From the NCBI RefSeq assembly GCF_000374025.1, contig NZ_KB893217.1, positions 1 through 64,000 on the forward strand: a stretch of DNA of 64,000 bases. The letters are read 5' to 3'. The DNA is from Spirosoma panaciterrae DSM 21099 (GTDB lineage Bacteria; Bacteroidota; Bacteroidia; Cytophagales; Spirosomataceae). A program made the position numbers and the translations under genes. The notes beneath the pieces are model-generated. The model did no database searches. It was not told the DNA's origin and worked only from the letters and a program-made list of their open reading frames with translations. Of this stretch, positions 34,274 through 42,992 are shown piece after piece (position 1 is the stretch's first letter; each line of letters begins with the position of its first letter).

Positions 34274-35449
34274 TTAGAATTTAAAGATGGCTGCCATTCC
34301 GAGTGTCGTCTGAGAGGTCGTCAGCGAGCCATCGTTTTTCTCAAACTTATTGGCCGAGTAGCTGTCAATCCGTAATTCAGGCTTCAGCAATACGTGGCCA
34401 TCGCCGGTGGTAATATTGCCTGTGATGGTGATCGAGTTTACGCTGGCACCATTTCCGGCAGCATCGGTGAGCGCACGGGCTCCACCTTTGTTATCAAACG
34501 TCTCATAGCGAGCGCCTAAACCAAATTTATCTGAGAAGGCATAGTTCGTATAGATAGCCGCACCGCCCCAGCTTTTGGTCGTAGTAGGACCACCAACACC
34601 TTGGTAATCACCCTTTTGCGAACCAGCAGCCGCATTCAGTCCCAGGAAGAATTTCGACGTGATCTGGTAGGTCGTTGTCAGGTCGAAGAGTTGGTACATG
34701 GCATTATCGGCACTGACGGCTACAGTTCCATTTGGGTTGGTAACATCCTTCGACGCTTCGTTCGACATGATGGCGTTCAGATAGACGTTCCAGCCCGAAA
34801 CTGGCGAGAAGAAGAACTGGCCGATAAGCCCTTTCTTTTTGTTGTTATCAACCAGATTATCTACGTTGTTCACCAGACCCAGCATCAACGAAGCCCGGTC
34901 GCTGAATGCATACTGCGCTTTCAGACCGATGTGATAGAAGGGGCCGTTGTTGAAGAGGTTCGACAGCGAGTAGTTGTAGTTGACCGGCGCATCGATTACC
35001 TCATAACCAATGTGCGTTCCAAACTGACCTGCCGTAAACGACAGCTTGTCGGATGCTTTCAGCGTAATATACGCTTGCTTAATCGCTAAAGCCGTCGAAC
35101 CAGGAGTGCCCAGCAACCCAACGTTGTTCCCATAGTTCCCCAGATCTCCGAAGGTTCCGAAGGTGAGGTCCATAACCGCATCCACATGAGCAGATGAGTA
35201 AGCCGCTTTGGCCTGAACTAACCCAATGCCAAACTGGCCAGCCTTTTGGTCAAAAGCACGCGCATTCCCAACCCCACTACCGTTTAAACCCAAATTTGAC
35301 TGACTCTTTGGATTGTTAAAATTACCAAAGTAATAGGTGTCCAGATAGCCCGAGAAAGTGAATTTTCCGGGTGCAGCAGCGGTTGTGTCCTGCGCCTGAA
35401 CGCCATAACCTAAAAACAAAGAACTAAGAAGTAAAATTGCTTTTTTCAT
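34274..35449 (-). CDS. Outer membrane porin-like beta-barrel protein, next to amt
   Basis: A 391-residue outer membrane protein with a signal peptide (MKKAILLLSSLFLGYGVQAQ). The sequence is a run of beta-strands with alternating aromatic residues (FTFSGYLDTYYFGNFNNPKSQSNLGLNGSG, KLSFTAGQFGTHIGYEVIDAPVNYNYSLSNLFNNGPFYHIGLKAQY) ending in a terminal Phe (MAAIFKF), matching the porin family related to BBP2 in Bacteroidota. It is transcribed toward amt, 65 nt away, and probably provides outer-membrane entry for ammonium or small nitrogen compounds; this pairing is inference. The ATG at 35449 starts the signal peptide; an upstream in-frame extension is rejected. Confidence 0.88.
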   Translation of the reverse strand: MKKAILLLSSLFLGYGVQAQDTTAAAPGKFTFSGYLDTYYFGNFNNPKSQSNLGLNGSGVGNARAFDQKAGQFGIGLVQAKAAYSSAHVDAVMDLTFGTFGDLGNYGNNVGLLGTPGSTALAIKQAYITLKASDKLSFTAGQFGTHIGYEVIDAPVNYNYSLSNLFNNGPFYHIGLKAQYAFSDRASLMLGLVNNVDNLVDNNKKKGLIGQFFFSPVSGWNVYLNAIMSNEASKDVTNPNGTVAVSADNAMYQLFDLTTTYQITSKFFLGLNAAAGSQKGDYQGVGGPTTTKSWGGAAIYTNYAFSDKFGLGARYETFDNKGGARALTDAAGNGASVNSITITGNITTGDGHVLLKPELRIDSYSANKFEKNDGSLTTSQTTLGMAAIFKF

Positions 35450-35746
35450 ACTATAAATTTGGTTGTGTAGAGTAGGTACTGCGGTCTTATTTCGAAGCAA
35501 ATTTTGTTACATAAATTATTCTACGCAAGCAATAGTGCAAAAAAATTAAGCTGTTTTGTGTTTTTTAGTCAATTTTATTTAAAATATACTACTTATTCTA
35601 TCATAAATACTGAAAAACGATGAAAAATATTAACTGTCAACATATTTGGCTTATTGATTCATTTACCAAATATTATTTTTTTTAATTTATAGCATTTTGA
35701 ATGCGTCATTCCGATTCTCTGCGGCCATTTCGTCCGAACCAAAAAC
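35450..35746. other. AT-rich upstream region of the porin-amt unit
   Basis: About 300 nt, strikingly AT-rich from 35500 to 35700. No gene is supported. I found no full TAnnTTTG/-33 pair reading toward the porin gene. Low-complexity AT tracts here may bind nucleoid proteins or a nitrogen-responsive regulator, but nothing specific is visible. Confidence 0.5.
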
Positions 35747-35782
35747 AGAAAAGCCCCCTCATGGCCATGAGGGGGCTTTTCT
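35747..35782. terminator. Intrinsic terminator downstream of the ferredoxin gene
   Basis: A 36-nt perfect palindrome with arm AGAAAAGCCCCCTCATGG and its complement, flanked by A-rich and T-rich runs. It lies 26 nt past the ferredoxin stop codon (minus strand). Confidence 0.92.
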
Positions 35783-35808
35783 AAAAAAAATTAAAATCTC
35801 AGCTTGCC

Positions 35809-36159
35809 TTAGGCTTCGGCATGAAGCCAGGCTTTTTTGGCCAGAAGTGTCTCGTCGTCCTCTTCGTGGTCAGGATCAGGCACGCAACAATCGACTGGGC
35901 AAACAGCCGCACACTGCGGCTCTTCATGAAAGCCCATACACTCGGTGCATTTATCGGCTACAATGTAATAGAACTCGTCGGAAACGGGGGCTTGTGGATC
36001 TTTTCCGCCCACAACTGTACCATCACCAAAATCGACTTCGGTCAGTTCGGTTCCTCCACCCCAGGTCCATTCGACACCACCTTCGTAGATCGCTGTATTG
36101 GGGCATTCAGGTTCGCAGGCACCACAGTTGATGCACTCGTCGGTGATCATGATTGCCAT
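35809..36159 (-). CDS. 4Fe-4S dicluster ferredoxin
   Basis: A 116-residue ferredoxin starting MAIMITDECINCGACEPECPNTAIYEGG. The first cluster motif is CINCGACEPECP and the second CTECMGFHEEPQCAAVCPVDCC, with an insertion of about 40 residues between them and an acidic tail (DPDHEEDDET). Both clusters' cysteines are intact. It carries electrons for cytoplasmic redox enzymes; the partner is not evident. The gene is divergent from the acyl-CoA reductase and has a well-formed promoter. Confidence 0.95.
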   Translation of the reverse strand: MAIMITDECINCGACEPECPNTAIYEGGVEWTWGGGTELTEVDFGDGTVVGGKDPQAPVSDEFYYIVADKCTECMGFHEEPQCAAVCPVDCCVPDPDHEEDDETLLAKKAWLHAEA

Positions 36160-36210
36160 GAGCAGTACTTATTTATAGATCGTAAATTTTTATCTCTGTA
36201 AATCGAACAA

Positions 36211-36241
36211 CAAATATAACTATTTAAAGGTTGGCCGCAAA
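36211..36241 (-). promoter_or_regulatory. Bacteroidota-type promoter of the ferredoxin gene
   Basis: On the minus strand a -33 TTTG (36241-36238) and a -7 TATATTTG (36218-36211) are separated by 19 nt, the canonical spacing for the primary sigma factor of Bacteroidota. The expected start of transcription leaves a leader of about 45 nt to the ATG at 36159. Confidence 0.75.
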
Positions 36242-36293
36242 CTAAAATTTCATTACATTAGTTGATGGGGTATTCCATTTGTTTATTTCTTAC

Positions 36294-37313
36294 ATGCTTC
36301 ACTCTGAACGCCTGCAAACGTTCGTGGCCCTGGGCGAGTTTCTTCGCTCGGCCGACGCTCAGCCCGAACTTGACGAAATTGCCCAGCGGGCTTATCATAA
36401 GAATAACTGGTTCACACCCATTAACTCACAAAATGCGTTACGGGCTATCGCCGATCAGTTTCTGACTGCCGACAAACTTTCTGCCTGGACGAATCAGTAT
36501 ACCAGTGAACCCACAACCCCTAAAACGGTCGGGGTAGTGATGGCGGGCAATATCCCAGCCGTTGGCTTTCATGATCTGCTCTGTGTGGTCATGAGCGGGC
36601 ATAAGTTACTAGCCAAACTTAGTAGCCAGGATTTTGTACTTATTCATTATTTAATACAAAAATTAAAGGAGATTAATCCGGCATTTTCTGGGTGGATCGA
36701 AGAAGCCGAACGGCTCAATGCCGCCGATGCCTACATTGCCACGGGAAGCAATAATACGGCTCGCTACTTTGAGTACTATTTTGCTAAAAAGCCCCATATC
36801 ATCCGTAAAAACCGCTCATCGGTAGGGCTGCTCATGGGTGAAGAATCAGACGATGAGTTCGTACATCTTGGCCATGATATTTCGGATTACTACGGCTTAG
36901 GCTGCCGGAATGTATCTACATTGCTCGTACCAGAAGGGTATGATTTTACGCCCATGCTGCGTGCACTGGAGCCTCAGGCCAGCCTGTACCTCAATAACCA
37001 CAAATACCAGAACAACTACGATTACAATAAATCGGTCTACCTGATCAATGCAATACCGCATCTTGACAATGGGTATCTGCTGGTTACGAAAAACGATGGC
37101 CTGGTTTCGCCAATCTCAGTCATTTATTACCAGACTTATCAGACTCAGGATGACGTTACCAACTGGCTTACAGCTCATAAAGACCAGATTCAGGTAGTTG
37201 CTTCGGCAAAAGGGTGGCGCACGGGCAGTATTCCTTTCGGCCAAACCCAATGCCCTTCCCTGACCGACTATGCCGACGGCATCGATACCATGGCCTTTCT
37301 TTCAACCCTATAA
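36294..37313 (+). CDS. Acyl-CoA reductase (LuxC-like)
   Basis: A 339-residue protein of the LuxC/acyl-CoA reductase family (aldehyde dehydrogenase-like fold). VGVVMAGNIPAVGFHDLLCVVMSGHKLLAKLSSQD is the nucleotide-binding-like segment; AADAYIATGSNNTARYFEYYF and KNRSSVGLLMGEESDDEFVHLGHDISDYYGLGCRNVSTLLVP (containing the likely catalytic Cys in GLGCRNV) follow. Such enzymes reduce acyl-CoA to aldehydes. In Bacteroidota this gene is typically divergent from a dicluster ferredoxin, as here, suggesting a shared redox role; that is inference. The ATG at 36294 is preferred to an in-frame TTG at 36279. Confidence 0.9.
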   Translation: MLHSERLQTFVALGEFLRSADAQPELDEIAQRAYHKNNWFTPINSQNALRAIADQFLTADKLSAWTNQYTSEPTTPKTVGVVMAGNIPAVGFHDLLCVVMSGHKLLAKLSSQDFVLIHYLIQKLKEINPAFSGWIEEAERLNAADAYIATGSNNTARYFEYYFAKKPHIIRKNRSSVGLLMGEESDDEFVHLGHDISDYYGLGCRNVSTLLVPEGYDFTPMLRALEPQASLYLNNHKYQNNYDYNKSVYLINAIPHLDNGYLLVTKNDGLVSPISVIYYQTYQTQDDVTNWLTAHKDQIQVVASAKGWRTGSIPFGQTQCPSLTDYADGIDTMAFLSTL

Positions 37314-37320
37314 GAGGTAC

Positions 37321-37362
37321 AGGAAAAGCAGAAAAGCGATTTCAGTCCTTTCTGCCTTTCCT
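37321..37362. repeat. Intergenic palindrome between convergent genes
   Basis: Arms 37321-37334 (AGGAAAAGCAGAAA) and 37349-37362 pair with one mismatch. The arm is built of similar 8-nt words. It lies between the acyl-CoA reductase and esterase genes and may act as a weak bidirectional terminator. Confidence 0.6.
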
Positions 37363-37367
37363 GCCTA

Positions 37368-39080
37368 TCAATATCGCCAGCTTGTGAGGTCAGCCCCTGC
37401 CGGGTGGCTGGCCTCGATCCGTTTTAAGATCTTCTCTACATACATTGTATTGTAACGTAGTCGGCTGATGTAGTTGGGTTGAGTAGGATCGCCATTCCAG
37501 CAGTGTTCAGCCCGATCGCCATAGGCCACTTCGCTATAGGCGGGTGGATTTTTTACGGTTTTCAAAAAATCTTCCATCAGGTACACGGCGTTGTTGAGAT
37601 AGTAGTTGTCCATATCGCCACAGTAGATATGGATTTTTCCGGTAACCTTAGGCCCCAGCGTTTTCCAGTCGCGCTTCAGAATATGGAGTAGATCGTAATG
37701 CTCACGCCAGTAAGCGGCTACCGTTTGGTCGATCTCGCCCGTCATTTTATTCCAGATTCGTTTCGGGTATCCATCGGCCCCTACCGGCGAAAATACGGCT
37801 TCCCATATATCAAACTGATCGCCCGAACGGGTATGCGTGCCTACAACCAGTTCGCGGTGATTGGTTTCCTCCATCGTCCATTGCACTTGCCCAAGATAGT
37901 TTCGCTGACCGGGGCGGGGTGTCCGCCGGAAGGTGCCTTCCTGATAATACGCGTTTTTCTCTTTATACAGGTTAAAGACCGTATAGGCTTCGAAGCTGAT
38001 CGGATCAGGGCAAGCCGCAAAACAACCGTTAAATTCGTCGGGGTAGAAAACCTGAGCCGCCAGCGCTTCCCAGCCACCCGTACTGCCACCATAGGTAAAC
38101 CGGGCCCATCCCTGCCCAATACCCCGGAACCGCTTTTCAATCTCGGGCAAAAGTTCGTACATAATGGCATCACCATAGGGGCCCAGGTTTTCGGAGTTTA
38201 CGGCGTAGGAGTCATCATAATACGGATTAGCGTGCTGAATTTCAACGATCAGCATCCGGGGAAAATCTTTGCTCGTCCATTTTTTGTAGAAATCATAGGC
38301 TTCCTGCGCTACGATTTTGTTGTACCCATGAATATGAAAGCGTTCCGAATAATCGGTCGTATCCATATTGGCAGACGGTGGTGTTTCACTAAACCCCGCA
38401 AAATCGGAGGGAAAATGACCGTGGAATATACAAAGTGGATAACGGGCCTCGGGGTGCTCGTCGAAACCAGCCGGGATCAGTACATGTGCGCCCAGATACA
38501 TGGGCCGTCCCCAGAACTCAGTCAGGCGTTTGCTCTGAATCTTAATGTGCTTCACAAATCTGGTATCTTTCGGCTCGGGCAAAGCAGGGTTTTGCTGATC
38601 CATGACCACCGTAAAGGTTTGTTTAGCCCCTGATTTCAGATTGATTTTCTGCGGCTTACTAAACAAATTACCCGGCGCTGTACGCCAATTTTGACCTTCT
38701 CCCCGATCCATCGGTAACTTGACCACATGCCCGTCCTTCCGTTTGAAGGTTTCGTATTTATGCAACACGGCCTGCACATAATAATCGCCCGATGGAAGGT
38801 CTTTCAGGCTCGCCTTGGGGTAGCCAAACACACTACCGTCGATCGTGGTCACCTGGCCAGGTTTTAAGCCATTGACGTCAATACCAAATAGCTGGGCCGT
38901 AGCCACCCCATCGCTGACCTGAAATCGGGGGTCGGTCTTATCGGTTTTTGCCAGAATGAGCAACACACGCCCATCGAGTGGCTGCTGGCTCTGCGATGCC
39001 GCGAATGAAACCGAAAATGTTGTTTGGGCCTGGGCGACTGTACTTAGTAAGCCAAGTAAAAGAAGTAGCACCTTGTTCAT
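37368..39080 (-). CDS. Exported alpha/beta-hydrolase (esterase D-like)
   Basis: A 570-residue exported hydrolase with a signal peptide (MNKVLLLLLGLLSTVAQAQ). An N-terminal beta-rich part of about 180 residues precedes an esterase-type alpha/beta hydrolase domain: YPLCIFHGHFPSDF (oxyanion region), RMLIVEIQHANPYYDDSYAVNSENLGPYGDA, and the nucleophile elbow FTYGGSTGGWEALA (GGSTGG). A histidine near the C-terminus (DRAEHCWNGDP) fits the triad. It probably cleaves esters of carbohydrates or siderophores outside the cytoplasm, but no substrate can be named. Convergent with the acyl-CoA reductase gene. Confidence 0.88.
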   Translation of the reverse strand: MNKVLLLLLGLLSTVAQAQTTFSVSFAASQSQQPLDGRVLLILAKTDKTDPRFQVSDGVATAQLFGIDVNGLKPGQVTTIDGSVFGYPKASLKDLPSGDYYVQAVLHKYETFKRKDGHVVKLPMDRGEGQNWRTAPGNLFSKPQKINLKSGAKQTFTVVMDQQNPALPEPKDTRFVKHIKIQSKRLTEFWGRPMYLGAHVLIPAGFDEHPEARYPLCIFHGHFPSDFAGFSETPPSANMDTTDYSERFHIHGYNKIVAQEAYDFYKKWTSKDFPRMLIVEIQHANPYYDDSYAVNSENLGPYGDAIMYELLPEIEKRFRGIGQGWARFTYGGSTGGWEALAAQVFYPDEFNGCFAACPDPISFEAYTVFNLYKEKNAYYQEGTFRRTPRPGQRNYLGQVQWTMEETNHRELVVGTHTRSGDQFDIWEAVFSPVGADGYPKRIWNKMTGEIDQTVAAYWREHYDLLHILKRDWKTLGPKVTGKIHIYCGDMDNYYLNNAVYLMEDFLKTVKNPPAYSEVAYGDRAEHCWNGDPTQPNYISRLRYNTMYVEKILKRIEASHPAGADLTSWRY

Positions 39081-39161
39081 AAAGTAGTTCAGGTTGATTA
39101 TCAGCCGATAAGATACTGAATTTACAGAATAGAGCGAAGCTGTTCTGCATTTACCTGCCTA

Positions 39162-39188
39162 CAAAAAGCCACCCTATGCGGAGTGGCT
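39162..39188 (-). terminator. Terminator downstream of the TssD gene
   Basis: On the minus strand AGCCACTCC pairs with GGGTGGCT through one bulge, followed by TTTTTG. It lies about 35 nt past the TssD stop codon and would end the accessory run that comes from the right. Confidence 0.6.
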
Positions 39189-39222
39189 ATTCTACGAACG
39201 CATTTTAGAAAACAGAAGGCGA

Positions 39223-39648
39223 CTACCACCGATTAACGTGTGCCGTGTCGAACATTTTTAGTTCACGCGCCGTCAGGGTCAGGCTAAGCGACATCGGTGC
39301 CGATCCTACTTCGGTGAAGCTTTCGCTGTATTGCACACAGTAAACATCCGTTAGTTCAAGTTTTTTCTGCACCTGTTCGGAATCGATATTCCGAAACTCA
39401 ATCTGAGCCGATTCCTTTTTGCCATCGGCGTCAATCATCCACTCCCAAAGTTGCTTCATGGTATCCATGCCTGAGGGCGTAATCTGCACAAATACCGTAC
39501 CACCAAATACTTTGGAGGCAATCCGTCCTTTATCGTCGATGGATTGCGAAAGCGAAAAATTACAGGAATTTACGGGGATTGCGTCGTCACCTGTGGGCCC
39601 ACCTGCCCACGAAAAATAAGCGTCGAAACTGGAAGCAAAATCTGGCAT
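39223..39648 (-). CDS. Type VI secretion tube protein TssD (Hcp), orphan copy
   Basis: A 141-residue protein of the Bacteroidota TssD/Hcp family, which forms the hexameric tube of subtype iii type VI secretion. Matching features are CNFSLSQSIDDKGRIASKVFGGTVFVQI, WEWMIDADGKKESAQIEFRNIDSEQVQKKLELTDVYCVQYSESF and the closing SAPMSLSLTLTARELKM with a terminal NRW. The N-terminus is longer than usual by about 10 residues (DFASSFDAYFSWAGGPTGDD). No sheath, baseplate or ATPase gene is in the window, so this is an orphan tube protein. It follows a DUF2235-like lipase by 72 nt, a common arrangement for a carrier and its effector. Confidence 0.9.
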   Translation of the reverse strand: MPDFASSFDAYFSWAGGPTGDDAIPVNSCNFSLSQSIDDKGRIASKVFGGTVFVQITPSGMDTMKQLWEWMIDADGKKESAQIEFRNIDSEQVQKKLELTDVYCVQYSESFTEVGSAPMSLSLTLTARELKMFDTAHVNRW

Positions 39649-39720
39649 GGTTATAAATAGTAAGAGATAATTTAGCTACGAATAAGACAGAATCAACAAA
39701 CTCTATATCAGAGCACTTAC

Positions 39721-40695
39721 CTATCGACCAAACCGTCGTTCAATTCCATCGATATGAAGCTCTTTGGCCTTTCCACGAATAAAATTGTCCGCCATCCGAC
39801 TTTCCCGGCTCACTAAAGATGGAATATCGTTGAAGTTAAAGGTTCGACTACCTATTCGGAAACTATCTAAATGGTATCTGGATAATCCAGGGTCTGTTAT
39901 CAATTCCAGGTATCGATAAAGTCCTACCATTTGTGGGGGCGACAAGGGTGGCAAATTCCCCTGTTGACGTTTTAAACGATACCACTGCACTTTAGGGAAA
40001 TTAGATTGGTCATCAATAATAAATGGGCTATTCCCATCAGAGTTTATAAAATTAAAGGCCGAGAATCCATCAAAGACCTGACTAAAATCACCGCCAATGC
40101 CTCCATGCGAGGTAATAAAGCTTCTATGTATCTCTCCTCGCACACGTGAGTTTGCCCAAAAGTACCTTGACCTAAACTCTGGGTGCCTTGTTGCATGAAC
40201 AACATGCTCTGCATTCTGTAGCGTGGTTAGGTTATCATGCCGGATGGGTACTGCCCTGTCCCCTCCAATGACCATGTCCATATCAACAGCATCGTACAGA
40301 CCAAGAAAATAGATTTCTATTCCTAATCTATACAGTGCTTTTGTAGCTTGTATTCCAATATGTCCTCCCCGGCTATGCCCAACTATACATACCTTTATTT
40401 CATCCGTTCCCGGTGATTGACTAGCTAATCTGTCATACATCTGCCTGACATAATTGACAACCCGGATCACCACTTGCCTATCCTCTAACCCCAAATTACC
40501 TGGCCCATGCCAGTAAGCCTTCGCATTCCCATATGAATCTGCCTCAACTGGTGGGTTATTTGGCCGATAATGCTCCTGCACATTTGTAGCAATGTCCCGG
40601 TAGAAACAATATACATGGCTATTTGTACCATCTGGTCTTCGCCACTTGCGAGAACCCGTCCCGTCGATTGCGGCTAGAATAAATTTGGTTGCCAT
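39721..40695 (-). CDS. DUF2235-like (Tle1-type) lipase, candidate T6SS effector
   Basis: A 324-residue alpha/beta hydrolase. It begins ATKFILAAIDGTGSRKWRRPDGTNSHVYCFYRD, recalling the DGTGN...SNV start of DUF2235/Tle1 phospholipases, and has the nucleophile elbow VCIVGHSRGGHIGIQATKAL with Ser108 in GHSRG. FLGLYDAVDMDMVIGGDRAVP is the following family segment (aspartate region), and a HATRHPEFRSRYF segment follows. No signal peptide, as expected for T6SS cargo. It lies immediately upstream of the orphan TssD and 30 nt downstream of a barrel gene. AT-richer than the core genes. The effector role is inference from context; immunity is not assigned. Confidence 0.75.
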   Translation of the reverse strand: MATKFILAAIDGTGSRKWRRPDGTNSHVYCFYRDIATNVQEHYRPNNPPVEADSYGNAKAYWHGPGNLGLEDRQVVIRVVNYVRQMYDRLASQSPGTDEIKVCIVGHSRGGHIGIQATKALYRLGIEIYFLGLYDAVDMDMVIGGDRAVPIRHDNLTTLQNAEHVVHATRHPEFRSRYFWANSRVRGEIHRSFITSHGGIGGDFSQVFDGFSAFNFINSDGNSPFIIDDQSNFPKVQWYRLKRQQGNLPPLSPPQMVGLYRYLELITDPGLSRYHLDSFRIGSRTFNFNDIPSLVSRESRMADNFIRGKAKELHIDGIERRFGR

Positions 40696-40725
40696 CTGAT
40701 TACTCTTGTAGAGATTACCTATTTA

Positions 40726-41634
40726 TCAAAACCGGAACAACAGTCCAGTACTTAAACCTACACTGCTGATATGTACGTTAAGACTCGGAAGTTGAGACAC
40801 ATCGATTCCACCCTGAGTTGTTCGGACATACTCCCCCTGGCTCTTGTACTGAGAAATCGACAAGTTGCTTTGCAGTACAGTCCCATTTTGATTGGTAGTT
40901 ACCGACGAAATCAGATCTTCTCTTTTTTCAAATGATTGCGTGTAGGCAACTAACTCGGCAAAGCCGCGTAGATGCTGACTTAGTCGTAATTGAATGCCTA
41001 AGGCAACCTGATACCCAACAGCCAAACCGTTCTTACGGCTGTCAATTGTATATTCATTTTTTATGGCGGTCCCATTTAAAGGGGTCTCTATTCTGTTTTG
41101 CACAATGTTGTAATCAAGAACCAATCCACCAACCAGACCCAGCCTGTTATAGATATAATAAGAAGGTCGTGATAAAGCTTTGAAAGTAATATTAGGTACA
41201 AACGACAGCACCTTTAAGGTCGTTGCTCTAGTAAGAATGTAGTTGCTATTTGATTCCTTGTAGGCAGAGCTGGTCTCCAGTTTGTCGCCCAGTAACAAAT
41301 CTGCGTCAATACCGACATTGACAAAATCGCTAATAATGAAACCAATACCACCCCCAATACGCGGACCAGCGCCTAAACCTTTACTCGCTACGTTAAAGCC
41401 GGTCGATGTACGACTCAAAGATCGGTCGGTGCCTAAGGTCACTAGACTGTAAAAACCATAAGCCTTTAGATAAAAGGGCGATTCTACAGCCTTAGGATTG
41501 CGCGGACTCAAAGCGGACGTTGCCACTCCACCCACCGAAGCTTGCGTATTCTGCGTGATAAACGATTGCGCCTGAATAGTCTGTAAACCAGCAATCAGAC
41601 CAATAAAAGGGAGAAAATAACGGTATGTAATCAT
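40726..41634 (-). CDS. Outer membrane beta-barrel protein in the TssD run
   Basis: A 302-residue exported protein with a signal peptide (MITYRYFLPFIGLIAGLQTIQAQ) and a series of predicted beta-strands (AGPRIGGGIGFIISDFVNVGIDADLLLGDKLE, YYIYNRLGLVGGLVLDYN, GLAVGYQVALGIQLRLSQHLRGFAELVAYTQSF) ending in Phe (STGLLFRF), as for outer-membrane barrels. No specific family is recognised. The start at 41634 begins the signal peptide. It precedes the lipase gene by 30 nt and is probably co-transcribed with it; it could be an unrelated surface protein or a target-side protective protein. Confidence 0.7.
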   Translation of the reverse strand: MITYRYFLPFIGLIAGLQTIQAQSFITQNTQASVGGVATSALSPRNPKAVESPFYLKAYGFYSLVTLGTDRSLSRTSTGFNVASKGLGAGPRIGGGIGFIISDFVNVGIDADLLLGDKLETSSAYKESNSNYILTRATTLKVLSFVPNITFKALSRPSYYIYNRLGLVGGLVLDYNIVQNRIETPLNGTAIKNEYTIDSRKNGLAVGYQVALGIQLRLSQHLRGFAELVAYTQSFEKREDLISSVTTNQNGTVLQSNLSISQYKSQGEYVRTTQGGIDVSQLPSLNVHISSVGLSTGLLFRF

Positions 41635-41717
41635 TGTTTTGCGGAGAAATGGACATGGATTGCTTTGATTCGCCAATGGTGTTTATTCGCCTGTTGCTTC
41701 TGGCGTACTCCGTTTGT

Positions 41718-42557
41718 TCAGCGACGATTTCGGATAAATGTCCGCAACTCATCTTTCGAGGTGTCGAAATCGAACGCATCGGTGATCTGATCGTAATTTT
41801 CGCGGTCCGTTACGAAACTATAGGCATATTTTGCGAGAGGTAGCTTGTCGGAATCGAACGTAAACAGAGCTAGTAATGCCAGAATCTGGTCGGTGCTGAA
41901 ACAGCGTTTGGCGGCCAGTGCAGCTTTCAGGATTTTAGGCTTTTCGGTGTCGAAGGTAACCGCTTCTACCCGCTCTTTGATGCGATCCAGATCGGCGCTG
42001 CTCACCACACAGTCGACTCGGTTGGGCGCTGAGTAAGCATTGCTTTGGCTCTGGTAAGTGGGCTGCCCTTCGCCTATGTAGCGAAAACGCGTGCCTAATC
42101 GGATACTGCTGACGCGGTCGGTAGGCTGCAAAAACGCAAACTTATCCTGCATCCCCATTTGCCGGGTCATCATGATGGCGGTGGCTGTGCGCTCCTGCTG
42201 GTTCTGGGAAGCCACGGTATTGGGAGCCCAAAGCTGAAGCTGGTCGCCCGTGCGGTAAACGGTATAAACTTCCGTTTTGCCATGTACATCGGCATACACT
42301 TCGTTGCCTTGCTGCCGATAGGTGCCCGACTCGCCGTTCATCCGAAACGTACCGTTCGGCAAAAACTCGGCAACCAGCCGATTTCGGGCCGGTTTTGACC
42401 CAAAATGCGGTTGTTTTACTTCCAGGATTCCGGCTTTCAGGATCGTGGTAATTTCGAGCGAAACTTCCTCCGCTTCCCATCGGCCCGTCAGGGTCTGGGC
42501 TGAAACAGACACGTCCGTTAACAAGCAGACCAACAGTAAACAAAAAGTAGTTTTCAT
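41718..42557 (-). CDS. DUF4476 domain exported protein
   Basis: A 279-residue exported protein. A signal peptide (ending SVSAQ) is followed by a lipocalin-like or small beta domain (LTGRWEAEEVSLEITT to about residue 120) and a C-terminal domain matching DUF4476: VSSADLDRIKERVEAVTFDTEKPKILKAALAAKRCFSTDQILALLALFTFDSDKLPLAKYAYSFVTDRENYDQITDAFDFDTSKDEL. The function of DUF4476 is unknown; it is common in Bacteroidota envelope proteins. The stop of the next upstream gene lies 10 nt away, so they form a unit. Confidence 0.85.
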   Translation of the reverse strand: MKTTFCLLLVCLLTDVSVSAQTLTGRWEAEEVSLEITTILKAGILEVKQPHFGSKPARNRLVAEFLPNGTFRMNGESGTYRQQGNEVYADVHGKTEVYTVYRTGDQLQLWAPNTVASQNQQERTATAIMMTRQMGMQDKFAFLQPTDRVSSIRLGTRFRYIGEGQPTYQSQSNAYSAPNRVDCVVSSADLDRIKERVEAVTFDTEKPKILKAALAAKRCFSTDQILALLALFTFDSDKLPLAKYAYSFVTDRENYDQITDAFDFDTSKDELRTFIRNRR

Positions 42558-42567
42558 GATAGATGGT

Positions 42568-42912
42568 TTATTGATCAGGCATGGGCTGGTTTCTCAGATG
42601 CGCAATAGCCTGAATAATGACGTGCAGTTCGCTTAGCTCTTCTGTAGGCCCTCCTCCCGATTCAAAGGTGGTAACCTGTCCGGTTTCGTGAACAAAACAG
42701 CCCAGTACAGATGTATGCGTTGGCCAGTTTTCAATTTTTACTAGGAAGCCCTCCGGCCGGATACTTTTCAACACGTCGCGACTCCGGGTATAACGCATAG
42801 GTAAGGAATGCCCGAGAAAATGACTTACATGCAGATCAAGGGTATCCAATGCCGACGAATCGTTGGGGTCGGTCGACTCAATCAACGTAATAAGGGCAGG
42901 TGCATCAATCAT
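42568..42912 (-). CDS. Hypothetical small cytoplasmic protein
   Basis: A 114-residue protein with no signal or membrane segment. It has an acidic N-terminal helix, YTRSRDVLKSIRPEGFLVKIENWPTHTSVLGCFVHETGQVTTFES in the centre and a helix (ELHVIIQAIAHLRNQ) at the end. The arrangement of a short helix, strands and a final helix faintly recalls the 'phage ABA sandwich' domain, but that is a guess. It ends 10 nt before the DUF4476 gene, so it is likely translated from the same message. Confidence 0.65.
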   Translation of the reverse strand: MIDAPALITLIESTDPNDSSALDTLDLHVSHFLGHSLPMRYTRSRDVLKSIRPEGFLVKIENWPTHTSVLGCFVHETGQVTTFESGGGPTEELSELHVIIQAIAHLRNQPMPDQ

Positions 42913-42992
42913 CGTCTAAATGGATTACTTGTCGTATTTCGTAACGAATGACGGTCGTCGATAAGCATGTCGTACCTACAACGCGATAGCCG

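Noticed and set aside
37698..38633. 311-residue frame opposite the exported esterase
   Set aside because: Antisense to a well supported gene with signal peptide and catalytic motif; no family features.
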